DNA of 64,000 nucleotides, from assembly GCA_019359615.1 (NCBI GenBank), contig JAHHHA010000002.1:62001-126000 (forward strand), in the 5' to 3' direction. A model generated the notes under the pieces. That model was not told the DNA's origin and made no database searches. It saw only the letters and a list, made by a program, of their open reading frames with translations. Below, piece by piece: positions 52,850 to 61,338 of the stretch; the stretch's first letter is position 1, and every line of letters starts with the position of its first letter. The stretch comes from Cyanosarcina radialis HA8281-LM2. GTDB taxonomy: Bacteria > Cyanobacteriota > Cyanobacteriia > Cyanobacteriales > CCAP-1448. A program made the position numbers and the translations under genes.

Positions 52850-53137
52850 ATGGCGTTTCAAGATTTTTCTATGCAACTCTCTCCTGAACTACAAGAGGCG
52901 ATCGCCCAAATTGCTAAAAGACAAGGAATTTCCCCAGAAGAGTTTATCGTCCAAACTCTGACTGAAAAGATCGGCAGCCTTCGATGGCCTGTTTCAACAT
53001 CTTCAACCTCCCAGACTGGACTAAAAGAGAAAGAAGGGATTTTAGTTTTTGAAACCGAGTCCCTCGATCGGATTGACTTCAACGCCCTCATCGCTCAGAG
53101 CCGTGAAGAGCGTGTTTGGGAGCAAATGGGACGGTGA
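52850..53137 (+). CDS. Antitoxin of a second PIN module
   Basis: A 95-residue protein with a ribbon-helix-helix-like N-terminus (FSMQLSPELQEAIAQIAKRQ then GISPEEFIVQTLTEKI) and an acidic C-terminus (TESLDRIDFNALIAQSREER). Its stop overlaps the GTG of the PIN gene (GTGA). This layout is that of a type II antitoxin which binds its own promoter and the toxin. Confidence 0.85.
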   Translation: MAFQDFSMQLSPELQEAIAQIAKRQGISPEEFIVQTLTEKIGSLRWPVSTSSTSQTGLKEKEGILVFETESLDRIDFNALIAQSREERVWEQMGR

Positions 53138-53568
53138 AAGTTTTGTTCGATACGTCTGTTATTATTGCGGCCCTGCTTCCACAACACCCAAGCCATACCC
53201 CCTGCTTTGCCCAACTACAGGCAGCAGAATTGAATCAAATCGAAGGCTATCTTTCTACTCATAGCTTGGCGGAAGTCTACTCCGTGATGACTCGAATGCC
53301 CAGTCAACCCCGAATGTCTCCCCAGGAAGCTCAAATCCTGATTGAGAGATGCTTACAATATTTGGCAGCGGTGCCATTAGAAACGGCGGACTATCGAGCC
53401 GCGATTGCCCAAATGATAACCCTCAATCTTCCTGGTGGTGGAATTTTTGATGCGTTAATTGCCCAAGCTGCTCTCAAAGTGTCCGCAGACCAGCTTTTGA
53501 CACTCAATCCCAGCCACTTCATGCGATTGGATGCTGCGATCGCTCAGATTACAAAGGTTCCAGACTAA
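53134..53568 (+). CDS. PIN-domain toxin (VapC-like)
   Basis: A 144-residue PIN ribonuclease with GTG start overlapping the antitoxin stop. Acidic residues are Asp6 (VLFDTSVII), Glu47 (HSLAEVYS) and Asp106 (GGGIFDALIA). The fourth position is Asn125 (LLTLNPSHF), as in many active PIN proteins. Its target RNA is unknown. A second toxin-antitoxin unit follows 25 bases later. Confidence 0.9.
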   Translation: MKVLFDTSVIIAALLPQHPSHTPCFAQLQAAELNQIEGYLSTHSLAEVYSVMTRMPSQPRMSPQEAQILIERCLQYLAAVPLETADYRAAIAQMITLNLPGGGIFDALIAQAALKVSADQLLTLNPSHFMRLDAAIAQITKVPD

Positions 53569-53593
53569 ATTATTAGACCAAAAATTGAAAGCC

Positions 53594-53818
53594 ATGAAAG
53601 CAATTGAAACCACTGCTAATCTCAACGAAAACGGACAACTGACGCTCGACGAACCCCTTCCCCTTCTAGATTGCAACCGCGTCCGCGTTATCGTTCTTAT
53701 CCCCGAAGAAGACTCGATCGAAACTATCCGTGAAGGACTCTACCGAGGATGGCAAGAAGTTCTCACGGGAAAAACTCGCCCTGTTTCTCAACTTTGGGAA
53801 GGAATGGATGTCGATTAA
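53594..53818 (+). CDS. Antitoxin of a RelE/ParE-type module
   Basis: A 74-residue antitoxin: MKAIETTANLNENGQLTLDE, then RVRVIVLIPEED and a C-terminal toxin-binding part (GWQEVLTGKTRPVSQLWEGM). The beta-strand start is the AbrB-like or RelB-like type common in cyanobacteria. It overlaps the toxin frame by 11 bases. The chosen ATG follows the preceding PIN gene; a longer frame overlaps that gene and is rejected. Confidence 0.83.
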   Translation: MKAIETTANLNENGQLTLDEPLPLLDCNRVRVIVLIPEEDSIETIREGLYRGWQEVLTGKTRPVSQLWEGMDVD

Positions 53819-54050
53819 TCCAGCCATTCGAGTATCTTTTAGCGATCGGTTGGAGCGCGACGTTCGCAGACTTGGTAAGCAAGATCGACGCATTCGTCTT
53901 GACATCCAACCTCTAATCGAACAACTTGAATCTGGCGAACTTCTGGGCGATCGAATTCCCAATATAGACTATACCGTCTTCAAAGTCAGAGTCAGAAATA
54001 GCAGCGATCGAAAAGGTAAAAGTGGAGGCTATTTGCACCCGACCGTTTAG
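53808..54050 (+). pseudogene. RelE/ParE-type toxin, C-terminally truncated
   Basis: Eighty residues match the start of this toxin family: RVSFSDRLERDVRRLGKQDR, IEQLESGELLGDRIP and FKVRVRNSSDRKGKSGGY. After SGGY the family continues with R-(V/I)-IYY and the last beta strands and C-terminal catalytic residues, but here the frame ends LHPTV. About 25-30 residues are lost. The toxin is probably inactive while the antitoxin is intact. Confidence 0.8.
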
Positions 54051-54073
54051 AGCCTTTTTAATTAACTCCCAAC

Positions 54074-54439
54074 TTATTGAAGCTGGTTGAGTTCGATAAT
54101 ATTGCCATCTGGATCTTGAGTGAAGATCGCGGCTCTCCCAGAGGCGCTAGCTTGAATGGAGTAGCTGCCAGTTACTAATTCTTGTTTGGCAGCCTCTAAG
54201 TCAGTTACGCTCAGAGCGATGTGGGGGTTGCGTCCCCATTTTTCTGGGTTTTGGAGCGGCGATCGCTCGTTTGAGTCTACAATCAGGTGAATTTGATAAT
54301 TGCCGACTTGATACCACGCTCCAGGATATTTTAGTTGGCGATCGACTTTTGCTAACCCCAAGACTCGACCGTAAAAATCCTCGGCTCTTTGTAAGTCAGA
54401 CACGAGAATGGCTGTATGAAGGCATTGACCGATCTGCAT
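54074..54439 (-). CDS. VOC/glyoxalase-fold protein
   Basis: A 121-residue two-module VOC protein. It begins CLHTAILVSDLQRAEDFYGR and has the second module HIALSVTDLEAAKQELVTGS with a C-terminal FTQDPDGNIIELNQL. The metal ligands would be His8, His50 (YQIHLIV), His73 and Glu117. It could be a lyase, dioxygenase or resistance protein; substrate unknown. ATG start, in a STRR-rich gap. Confidence 0.88.
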   Translation of the reverse strand: MQIGQCLHTAILVSDLQRAEDFYGRVLGLAKVDRQLKYPGAWYQVGNYQIHLIVDSNERSPLQNPEKWGRNPHIALSVTDLEAAKQELVTGSYSIQASASGRAAIFTQDPDGNIIELNQLQ

Positions 54440-54449
54440 AAAAAAGAAT

Positions 54450-54490
54450 TAAGGAGTTTAGGAGTTTAGGAGTTTAGAATTTAGAAGCTA
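54450..54490. repeat. STRR (TTAGGAGT units)
   Basis: 'aaggagtttaggagtttagg' and 'agtttagaatttagaag' before the VOC gene: four TTTAGGAG units, related to the 'gaactcctgaactcc' class on the other strand. Confidence 0.6.
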
Positions 54491-54568
54491 GTCAGTAGTT
54501 ATTATTTGTAGAGCGTTTCCCAACTAGATGAGCTACAGTTCCAGTCTATAGCTAAATGGAGATTATCC

Positions 54569-55108
54569 GTGAAAAAAGTAGCTGTATTTGGCAACGCTGG
54601 AGGCGGCAAATCAACTCTCAGCCAGAGATTATCGGAAATAACTGGTCTGCCACTTTACATATTGGACAAGATTCAATTTCTATCGGGAGGGATTGAGGTT
54701 CCGCAGGCAGAATATCAGCGCCTCCATCAAGAAATTTTGGCAACCGATCGATGGATTATTGACGGGTTTGGCTGCATGGAAACCCTCTGGCCGCGACTTA
54801 ATGAAGCCGATACTTTAATTTACGTCGATCTACCGCTATACGTACATTTCTGGTGGGTAACTAAACGAGCGATCGCAGGTCATTTTCAACCGCCCGCAGG
54901 CTGGCCCGAAGGGAGTTCGATCTTAAAAAGTTCTATTAGTAGTTATCGAACGCTTTGGTTGTGCCACAAATACTTGACTCCTAGATATCGCGAGTATGTC
55001 AATCGATCGCCAAGTACCAAAACTATCTATCACCTCAGATCTACTACCCAGATTTCGCAATTTTTAGCCTCGATCGAAAATGAGATTAACTCTAGTTTTA
55101 CCCGATAA
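54569..55108 (+). CDS. P-loop nucleotide kinase, topology-modulation (FlaR-like) type
   Basis: A 179-residue protein of the adenylate-kinase-like P-loop group. Walker A is GNAGGGKST (8-16), followed by LPLYILDKIQF and DRWIIDGFGCMETLWPRLNEAD, then LIYVDLPLYVHFWWVTKR. These match proteins annotated as topology modulation protein or AAA adenylate-kinase-like. The phosphate acceptor is unknown. GTG start; the nearest ATG upstream is out of frame. Confidence 0.8.
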   Translation: MKKVAVFGNAGGGKSTLSQRLSEITGLPLYILDKIQFLSGGIEVPQAEYQRLHQEILATDRWIIDGFGCMETLWPRLNEADTLIYVDLPLYVHFWWVTKRAIAGHFQPPAGWPEGSSILKSSISSYRTLWLCHKYLTPRYREYVNRSPSTKTIYHLRSTTQISQFLASIENEINSSFTR

Positions 55109-55119
55109 ATAATCTTTTA

Positions 55120-55500
55120 TCACTCAGATTCTTCTTCAAACCCATGACAGAAATCATTCGCTCCAGTTTTAACCGCATAAATTGCCACTAGTGTAGCTAA
55201 TTGTGAAGGAATGAACTTACTAGTTTCTAAGGCTTCTACGGCTACTGCTACCGATCCGGCCAGGAGATCGTCTTTAAAGTTCTCTTGGCAAATAATCGGA
55301 CGGCAACGTTTAGCTAAACTTTCTAGCCACCCCTCAGAAGTGTCTGGTTCTTGTCCGACATGAATGGCTAGAGCGATCGCAGCATCCTCTAAATTTCCCT
55401 CGCAGTCTTCGATCGCATCAAGTGCTACCAAAGCTTCGGAATTGCTCGATAATTCCGAGCGATATTTAGCAATTTCTACAGATGTAATTGCGATCGTCAT
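55120..55500 (-). CDS. Conserved hypothetical protein
   Basis: A 126-residue, acidic, helical protein starting MTIAITSVEIAKYRSELSSN. Segments ALVALDAIEDCEGNLEDAAI, KRCRPIICQENFKDDLLAGS and FIPSQLATLVAIYAVKTG are characteristic but I cannot name the family. A longer frame adds 39 residues coded by repeats and is rejected. It lies downstream of ndhE on the same strand. Confidence 0.7.
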   Translation of the reverse strand: MTIAITSVEIAKYRSELSSNSEALVALDAIEDCEGNLEDAAIALAIHVGQEPDTSEGWLESLAKRCRPIICQENFKDDLLAGSVAVAVEALETSKFIPSQLATLVAIYAVKTGANDFCHGFEEESE

Positions 55501-55547
55501 AGCTTCAATTATCCTTAAAGTTTGGCAACGTATAAAAATTGCGTATG

Positions 55548-55632
55548 CGTAAGCGCAGGCTACGCCAACGTCCAGCGTGTTGCCGTGCAACTTATCGCGC
55601 TTGTAGAGACGTTGCACTGCTACGCCTCTACA
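55548..55632. repeat. GCGCAGGCTACGCC unit and GTAGAGAC...CTCTAC element
   Basis: GTAAGCGCAGGCTACGCC belongs to the small palindromic units also near 4.7 and 32.5 kb; GTAGAGACGTTGCAC with CTCTAC is a decayed member of the GTAGAGACGTTGCA palindrome family found in the ndh gaps. Confidence 0.6.
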
Positions 55633-55642
55633 TTTCGTATTG

Positions 55643-55954
55643 CTACCATTTGAGCAAATTAAACTGTTCCATATCGACAGTATCGCGATTGCGATAGATT
55701 GCTAGAACGATCGCCAAGCCTACCGCTGCCTCCGCCGCCGCTACCGTAATCACAAATACAGTAAATACTTGCCCCTTAATTTCTTCGGGATCTAAGTAAT
55801 TAGAAAATCCCATTAAATTGAGATTGACAGCATTAAGCAGCAATTCGATCGACATCAACACCCGCACGGCATTCCGGCTAGTAATTAGTCCGTAAATACC
55901 GATACAAAAAAGTGCCGCTGCTAACAAGAGAAAATATTGAAGTTGTAGTTGCAT
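55643..55954 (-). CDS. ndhE: NDH-1 subunit 4L (NdhE, NuoK)
   Basis: A 103-residue subunit with three TM segments, part of the proton-pumping membrane arm of the thylakoid NDH-1 complex used for respiration and cyclic electron flow. Signature: [20 protein letters not shown] then NAVNLN, and [20 protein letters not shown] with the conserved Glu residues. It is last in ndhA-I-G-E. ATG start. Confidence 0.95.
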   Translation of the reverse strand: MQLQLQYFLLLAAALFCIGIYGLITSRNAVRVLMSIELLLNAVNLNLMGFSNYLDPEEIKGQVFTVFVITVAAAEAAVGLAIVLAIYRNRDTVDMEQFNLLKW

Positions 55955-55982
55955 GATTTTGAGAAGTTCAGAAGTTCAGAAT

Positions 55983-56048
55983 GTAGAGACGTTGCATGCA
56001 ACGTCTCGCGTCTGGAGTAGAGACGCAAAGCATTGCGCCCGTGTATGT
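55983..56048. repeat. GTAGAGACGTTGCATGCAACGTCTC palindrome and GTAGAGACGCAAAGCATTGCGCCC module
   Basis: Two palindromic modules side by side in the ndhE-ndhG gap: GAGACGTTGCA/TGCAACGTCTC is perfect, and GCAAAGCATTGCGCCC is shared with the MITE-like elements near 30 kb. Confidence 0.75.
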
Positions 56049-56097
56049 AGTGTGGAGTCTAGAGCGTGAAGTTAATAATTCCCCCTCTCCCCTCTTT

Positions 56098-56700
56098 TTA
56101 TTTCCTCTGTGGATTCAAAAGTTCGCGAGGGCGTTCTGGCAAAGTTAAGCCCGTTTGCTTGGTCAGATCTGGTAATTGTTCGTCAGGAATGTATTCACGA
56201 CGTGCCAAAACGATCGCGCCAATCATGGCAATCAGCAACAACAAGGATGCCACTTCAAAGGGCAACAAAAAGTCATTGAAGAAGTGTTGCCCGATCTGAA
56301 CGGTAGAATTTTGGCCGGGAACGGGATTGGGAGCTATAGACCACGGCGTAATTAAAACCATCGTACTCAAAAGCGTAAATATCCCCGCACAGACTAGGGC
56401 GGTCGCTCCCTGACGTATCCAGTGTTTAGCCATGGGTTGGTAATCTTCCCGCTTGTTCACCAGCATAATGGCAAACAAAATCAAGACGTTAACCGCCCCC
56501 ACGTAGATTAAAACTTGGGCGGCGGCTACAAAGTCGCCATTGAGCAAAATGTACATCCCAGCAATGCTGATAAATACGCCGCCCAACAAAAATGCCGAGT
56601 AGACGACGTTAGAAAACAGCACTACTCCTAAAGCTGCCCCAATCATCATGACCGACAGCACGGCAAACGAAACTATCTGAACGCCTTGTGCTAAATCCAC
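56098..56700 (-). CDS. ndhG: NDH-1 subunit 6 (NdhG, NuoJ)
   Basis: A 200-residue membrane subunit with five TM segments. Family features: MIGAALGVVLFSNVVYSAFL, FVAAAQVLIYVGAVNVLILF and LLIAMIGAIVLARREY. Start is GTG (MDLAQGVQIVSFAVLS), with no upstream ATG. It is flanked by palindrome-filled gaps within the ndh operon. Confidence 0.95.
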   Translation of the reverse strand: MDLAQGVQIVSFAVLSVMMIGAALGVVLFSNVVYSAFLLGGVFISIAGMYILLNGDFVAAAQVLIYVGAVNVLILFAIMLVNKREDYQPMAKHWIRQGATALVCAGIFTLLSTMVLITPWSIAPNPVPGQNSTVQIGQHFFNDFLLPFEVASLLLLIAMIGAIVLARREYIPDEQLPDLTKQTGLTLPERPRELLNPQRK

Positions 56701-56736
56701 TTTTTTGTCCTTTGCTATTTGTCCTATAGAAGGTGA

Positions 56737-56880
56737 GGAGTTCAGGAGTTCAGAAGTTCAGGAGGTAGAGACGTTGTATGCAACGTCTGTAGAGGAGTCA
56801 GGAGTCAGTTGTTAATTTTTTCCCCTGCTCCCCTGCCTCCCCTGCCTCCCCTGCCTCCCCATCACCCCATCACCCCATCT
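56737..56880. repeat. STRR plus GTAGAGACGTTGTATGCAACGTC palindrome and CTCCCCTGC array
   Basis: 'gaggagttcaggagttcag' is followed by the palindrome, then by repeated CCCCTGCCTC and CATCACCC units. This fills the ndhG-ndhI gap. Confidence 0.8.
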
Positions 56881-56886
56881 CCCTCT

Positions 56887-57474
56887 CTAACTCCCGCTGC
56901 TTTGTTCCACAATTTCTTCGGGGCGCTGCCCGGCCCGGCGAGAACCAGATGGCAGATCGTGAGGATCGGTGACACCCTTGGGCAAGTAGGCCAATTCCCG
57001 CAGGGGCGTTACCATCGGGTCGTCGGTAACTTTGTAAGGCAAACGGCCGAGAGCAACGTTGTCGTAGTTGAGTTCGTGGCGATCGTAAGCCGAAAGTTCG
57101 TATTCTTCTGTCATCGACAGGCAATTGGTCGGGCAGTATTCTACGCAGTTGCCGCAGAAGATACAAACCCCAAAGTCAATGCTGTAGTGTTTGAGCTTTT
57201 TCTTTTTATTGGCTTTGTCGAATTCCCAATCTACTACGGGCAAGTTGATCGGGCACACGCGCACGCAAACTTCGCAAGAAATGCACTTGTCGAATTCAAA
57301 GTGAATGCGCCCCCGAAAGCGCTCCGAAGGAATTAGTTTTTCATAGGGATACTGGACTGTAACTGGTCGCCGCTGCATATGATCGAAGGTGACAGCTAAT
57401 CCCTGACCGATGTAGCGAGCAGATTGTACGGTTTCTTTGGCATAATCGCCAATTTGCTTGAGGAACTTCAACAT
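56887..57474 (-). CDS. ndhI: NDH-1 subunit I, 2x[4Fe-4S] protein
   Basis: A 195-residue peripheral-arm subunit. Cluster ligands are Cys64, 67, 70, 74 ([12 protein letters not shown]) and Cys104, 107, 110, 114 ([12 protein letters not shown]). It passes electrons toward plastoquinone in the NDH-1 complex. The N-terminal helix and C-terminal tail are those of cyanobacterial NdhI. ATG start. Confidence 0.97.
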   Translation of the reverse strand: MLKFLKQIGDYAKETVQSARYIGQGLAVTFDHMQRRPVTVQYPYEKLIPSERFRGRIHFEFDKCISCEVCVRVCPINLPVVDWEFDKANKKKKLKHYSIDFGVCIFCGNCVEYCPTNCLSMTEEYELSAYDRHELNYDNVALGRLPYKVTDDPMVTPLRELAYLPKGVTDPHDLPSGSRRAGQRPEEIVEQSSGS

Positions 57475-57514
57475 TTCGTGTTTCTCTCTCTCTTGGGCTA
57501 ATAGCTATAAGAAT

Positions 57515-57542
57515 GTAGAGACGTTGCATGCAACGTCTCTAC
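57515..57542. repeat. Perfect 28-bp palindrome GTAGAGACGTTGCA + reverse complement
   Basis: The fourteen-base half GTAGAGACGTTGCA is followed directly by its exact complement, so it forms a hairpin or cruciform. It lies in the ndhI-ndhA gap and is the cleanest of four copies in the ndh region. Confidence 0.85.
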
Positions 57543-57548
57543 AGGAGG

Positions 57549-58667
57549 CTAACCACCAAAGGCTACGGGGAAGGCCAGTTTTAAACCAGCAGTTAACAGG
57601 AGGTTGACTAGACCGACAGGCAAAAGAAACTTCCAACCGAGATTGAGCAATTGGTCGATCCGGACGCGAGGTACAGTCCACCGCAACAGGATGGCCAAAA
57701 AGATTAGGAAGTAGGCTTTGAGTCCGGTCATGGTAATGCCCAGAGCCGCATCGATGACTTGCAGCCAAGGGCTGGTTTCGTCGGCTCCTAATAAGTTACC
57801 CAACAGTTCGATCGGAATTGGAGATTCCCAACCGCCCAAATACAAGATCGCAAACAACAGCGAAGACAGGATGAGGTTGACGTAAGAACCGATGTAGAAT
57901 AAGCCGAATTTCATCCCAGAATATTCGGTTTGATAGCCTGCTACTAGTTCTTCTTCGGCTTCTGGAAGGTCGAAGGGCAGTCGTTCGCATTCTGCTAAAG
58001 CTGAAATCCAAAAGATCAAAAAGCCTGCTGGTTGCCGCCAAACGTTCCAGCCCAAAATGCCGTATCCCGATTGTTGTTCTACGATATCGATCGTGCTGAG
58101 GCTATTAGACATCATCGCGATCGCTAGTACCGCCAATGCCAGAGGAAGTTCGTAGCTAATCGACTGTGCTGCCGCTCTCAATCCTCCTAAGAGGGAGTAT
58201 TTGTTATTAGAGGCGTAGCCAGACATCAGCAAGCCAATGGGTGCGATGCTGGAAAGGGCAATCCATAAGAAAATCCCGATGTTTAAGTCGGTAATCACTA
58301 AGTTCTGCCCGAAGGGCACCACCAGGAAAGACAAAAACACGGGAATGACGACAATAACCGGACCGAGGGTGAACAGGATTGAATCTGATTTTGCTGGTAC
58401 TATATCTTCTTTAAAAACCAGTTTGATCCCATCTGCGACGGCTTGAAGCACTCCCAGCGGGCCCGCAAATTCCGGACCGATTCGCTGTTGCGCCGCTGCC
58501 GAAATTTTCCGCTCTAGCCAGACGACCACTAAAACGCCTACCGTAGCACCAATAATAATCAGAAACATTGGTAGGGGCATCCAGATGGCTTTGGCCGCAC
58601 CCGGAGGGATGCCTAAACCCATCAGGGAGTCGATAAAAGTTTCTTGGAGGTCAATGCCTGAGTTCAT
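57549..58667 (-). CDS. ndhA: NDH-1 subunit 1 (NdhA, NuoH)
   Basis: A 372-residue membrane subunit at the quinone site, with about eight TM segments. Signatures are [40 protein letters not shown] and [20 protein letters not shown] then [10 protein letters not shown]. It is the first gene of the ndhA-I-G-E block. ATG start. Confidence 0.97.
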   Translation of the reverse strand: MNSGIDLQETFIDSLMGLGIPPGAAKAIWMPLPMFLIIIGATVGVLVVVWLERKISAAAQQRIGPEFAGPLGVLQAVADGIKLVFKEDIVPAKSDSILFTLGPVIVVIPVFLSFLVVPFGQNLVITDLNIGIFLWIALSSIAPIGLLMSGYASNNKYSLLGGLRAAAQSISYELPLALAVLAIAMMSNSLSTIDIVEQQSGYGILGWNVWRQPAGFLIFWISALAECERLPFDLPEAEEELVAGYQTEYSGMKFGLFYIGSYVNLILSSLLFAILYLGGWESPIPIELLGNLLGADETSPWLQVIDAALGITMTGLKAYFLIFLAILLRWTVPRVRIDQLLNLGWKFLLPVGLVNLLLTAGLKLAFPVAFGG

Positions 58668-58948
58668 TTTCTCCCGTTAATTTTAATTACTAGGCCAATT
58701 TGAGGCGTTATTGTGAAGATTTTTTACACTCTCCCAGCCTAGTATATCTCGGACGGTCTATAGGTCCATCTACCCTAAATAGTGAAATTCCTTTATCGTT
58801 TCTTATTGTTGTACTAGAGGTTTATTTATCTTGGGGCATGGGGCATAGGGCATAGGGCATGAGGTGAAGAGGAGCAAAGCGGAAAATTAGCGACTGACAA
58901 ATGACAATTAAGAATTGACGACTGACAACTAGCAACGAACCATGAGCA
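58668..58948. other. Divergent gap between ndhA and the acyltransferase gene, with STRR
   Basis: Contains GGGGCATAGGGCATA-type heptamer/octamer repeats (about 58838-58865) and 'gactgacaaatgacaatta' repeats up to the acyltransferase start. The ndhA promoter should lie in its left half. No other feature was recognised. Confidence 0.55.
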
Positions 58949-60355
58949 ATGAACAATCTAATTAATCAGGCTCAACCGCCATTAGAATTTCTGCCACCTG
59001 CGCTTAATCTGTTTTGGTTGCGGGTGACTCAAATTATTTTGCCACTCTGGAGGCGATCGCAAACCTCGATCGTGCGGATTGAAGCCGAAAATGTGGAAAC
59101 GCTGGTAGATCTTTATGAGCAGTTTCAAGCTGGAAAAGTTCGGTTTTTAATGGCATTTCGCCATCCGAGTGCTGACGATCCGATATGTATGCTGCACCTG
59201 CTTTCTCAGATCGTGCCCCAGGTAGCGCGAAAACGGAAAGTTGCTTTGAAAAATCCGATTCACGCTCATTTTATTTACGATCGCGGCTTGCCATTATGGG
59301 TAGGTAGCATAGTAGGTTGGCTGCTGCCTCGTTTGGGCGGAACTCCGATTCAGCGGGGGAAGTTGGATCGAGTAGGTTTGCGATCGGCTAGAGATTTATT
59401 CGTTAATGGTAGTTTGCCGATGGCAGCAGCCCCAGAAGGGGCAACCAACGGTCACAATGAAATTGTCAGCCCCTTAGAACCGGGGATCGCCCAGATGGGG
59501 TTTTGGTGCGTGGAAGATTTGCTCAAAGCTGGGCGTAACGAGCAGGTTTTTATCGTTCCTATCGGGATTCAATACCGTTACCTTTCGCGTCCTTGGAAAA
59601 ATCTCGAAAAGCTTTTACGAGAATTAGAATCCGATCTCGGTTTACCTGTAGGAAAAGAGGCGATAATTTACGATGAAGAAGCTCAAAGAATTCTCTATCA
59701 ACGGCTCTATCGCTTGGGCGAGCATTTACTCAGAGCGATGGAGAAATTTTATGCGAAGTTCTATCATCAAAAATTGCTTGGAGAATCGAAAACCGCAGCA
59801 TCGTCACCAGAAGGCTCGATCGAGCGCTCAGAATTTGCTGCTAGGTTGCGATCGCTATTAGATGCAGCCCTGCAAGTAGCGGAACAATACTTCAACATTC
59901 AACCTCACGGTACGGAAGTCGATCGCTGTCGTCGTCTCGAACAAGCTGCTTGGGATTGCATCTATCGAGAAGATATCAAAGATCCAGAGGCACTATCGCC
60001 CGTAGAACGGGGATTAGCCGATCGCATTGCGGTGGAAGCTGATTTCCGCTTGTGGCATATGCGATTGGTAGAAAGTTTTGTCGCCGTCACTGGTGCGTAT
60101 GTCTTAGAGAAGCCTACAGCCGAAAGATTTGCCGAAACTATTTTACTGGTGCGAGATGCGATCGCCCGCATCAAAGGCGACAACCCCTTTAGTCGCCCTC
60201 GTCTGGGCAAGCAGTGGGTGCAGATGACTGTCGGGCAACCGATTTCGGTTTCCCAGCGTTGGGATGCTTATCGAGCCAGTCGTCGCGGTGCTAAGCAAGC
60301 GGTAGCTGACTTGACTGGTGAGTTACAAACGGCTCTTGAGAAGACGATCGTTTAG
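58949..60355 (+). CDS. PlsC-like acyltransferase
   Basis: A 468-residue protein of the 1-acyl-glycerol-3-phosphate acyltransferase superfamily. The catalytic HX4D box is HPSADD (His72, Asp77), followed by the substrate motif APEGATNGHNEI. It is larger than typical PlsC (about 250 residues); the extra C-terminal half (DRCRRLEQAAWDCIYREDIK and later) is a helical domain. It probably acylates a lipid precursor at the membrane. The ATG gives MNNLINQAQPPLEFLPP; an ATG seven bases upstream is out of frame. Confidence 0.85.
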   Translation: MNNLINQAQPPLEFLPPALNLFWLRVTQIILPLWRRSQTSIVRIEAENVETLVDLYEQFQAGKVRFLMAFRHPSADDPICMLHLLSQIVPQVARKRKVALKNPIHAHFIYDRGLPLWVGSIVGWLLPRLGGTPIQRGKLDRVGLRSARDLFVNGSLPMAAAPEGATNGHNEIVSPLEPGIAQMGFWCVEDLLKAGRNEQVFIVPIGIQYRYLSRPWKNLEKLLRELESDLGLPVGKEAIIYDEEAQRILYQRLYRLGEHLLRAMEKFYAKFYHQKLLGESKTAASSPEGSIERSEFAARLRSLLDAALQVAEQYFNIQPHGTEVDRCRRLEQAAWDCIYREDIKDPEALSPVERGLADRIAVEADFRLWHMRLVESFVAVTGAYVLEKPTAERFAETILLVRDAIARIKGDNPFSRPRLGKQWVQMTVGQPISVSQRWDAYRASRRGAKQAVADLTGELQTALEKTIV

Positions 60356-60376
60356 CTTAGGTTTGACGATGATTTC

Positions 60377-60505
60377 TGTGGGCAGGCAGGATGCCTACCC
60401 CACAAGAATTGTTGGAGATATCGAATATAAAGTTTGCATTTGAATAAACTTGTGGGATAGCCCTCTGGGCTGTCCCTGTGAGTAGGCAAGGTGCTTACCC
60501 CACTC
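60377..60505. repeat. Two GGATAGCC/GTAGGCA-family palindromic repeats
   Basis: First GGCAGGCaggatGCCTACCCC, then CTTGTGGGATAGCCctctGGGCTGTCCC with GTAGGCAaggtgcTTACCCC. They lie between the convergent ends of the acyltransferase and response regulator genes. Confidence 0.7.
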
Positions 60506-60540
60506 CAAATATAGTTCGCTCAATTGATAATTGCTATTAA

Positions 60541-61218
60541 TTAGTTCAAAAGTTCGGGATTGACCCATTGTTTTTGAATGGCTAAGATGGCAGCTTGAGT
60601 GCGATCGCGTACTTCCAATTTTTGTAAAATGGCGTGGACGTGTACCCGAACCGTACCCGCAGCAATATAGAGAATTTCGGCAATTTCTTGATTAGTTTTG
60701 CCAGCAGCAATCAACGCCAAAATTTCTTGTTCGCGCCCAGTTAAAGGATTAGAGAGCGTACCCGTAACTTCAGGTAGCAAATCCTTGGGCTGTTCGGTTT
60801 GAAAGGCTGTCTGAATTTCTCTAGTTGCAGTGGCATCCCACCAAGAGGCCCCCGCTGCTACCGAACGGAGAGCTAACAGCAAAGCATGGGCATCGATCCC
60901 TTTGAGGCAGTAACCCTGAGCGCCAGCGGCTATTAGGCGGGCAATTAATTCCTTTTCGGTACGGGAAGTTAAAACCAAGATGGGTAAATTTGGGTGCTGC
61001 TGTCTGATTTGGCGACAAGCCTCAACGCCACCAATTCCTGGCAATCCTACATCTAACAGCACGATGTCGAGAGGATATCGATCGGCTAATTCTACAGCAG
61101 TCTCACCATCTTCGGCTTCAGCTACAATTTCGATGCCCGGTTCTTGTTGCAACCTCACTTGCAAGCCCAAGCGAAACAGTTCGTCATCTTCTACTAACAG
61201 AATGCGTAACGATTTCAT
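60541..61218 (-). CDS. NarL/LuxR-type response regulator
   Basis: A 225-residue regulator. The receiver has Asp11/Asp12 (LLVEDDELF), phospho-acceptor Asp56 (VLLDVGLPG), Thr/Ser and Lys (LTSRT, CLKGID). The C-terminal LuxR helix-turn-helix is NPLTGREQEILALIAAGKTN then QEIAEILYIAAGTVRVHVHA. The chosen ATG is MKSLRILLVEDD; a longer frame adds 31 repeat-coded residues. The histidine kinase gene lies 120 bases upstream on the same strand and is the likely partner. Confidence 0.92.
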   Translation of the reverse strand: MKSLRILLVEDDELFRLGLQVRLQQEPGIEIVAEAEDGETAVELADRYPLDIVLLDVGLPGIGGVEACRQIRQQHPNLPILVLTSRTEKELIARLIAAGAQGYCLKGIDAHALLLALRSVAAGASWWDATATREIQTAFQTEQPKDLLPEVTGTLSNPLTGREQEILALIAAGKTNQEIAEILYIAAGTVRVHVHAILQKLEVRDRTQAAILAIQKQWVNPELLN

Positions 61219-61249
61219 ACTAAATCTGGTGATTAAAAGCATGAATCCA

Positions 61250-61309
61250 GCCCTCACCACGCCTGCGGCACCCCTCTCCCAAGCTTGGGAGACGGGAAGG
61301 GGTGAGGGC
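61250..61309. repeat. GCCCTCACC...GGTGAGGGC hairpin between kinase and regulator
   Basis: Outer arms GCCCTCACC/GGTGAGGGC enclose a perfect CTCCCAAG/CTTGGGAG palindrome. It is a dispersed cyanobacterial repeat placed inside a two-gene unit, where it could reduce read-through from kinase to regulator. Confidence 0.7.
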
Positions 61310-61338
61310 AAACCAACTTTTACTAAGCGGATTTGATT

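Noticed and set aside
55501-55617. 39-residue extension of the hypothetical gene after ndhE
   Set aside because: Encoded by GCAGGCTACGCC and GTAGAGAC repeats; a normal ATG follows.
61219-61311. N-terminal extension of the response regulator
   Set aside because: Encoded by the GCCCTCACC hairpin repeat; the receiver domain starts at the chosen ATG.
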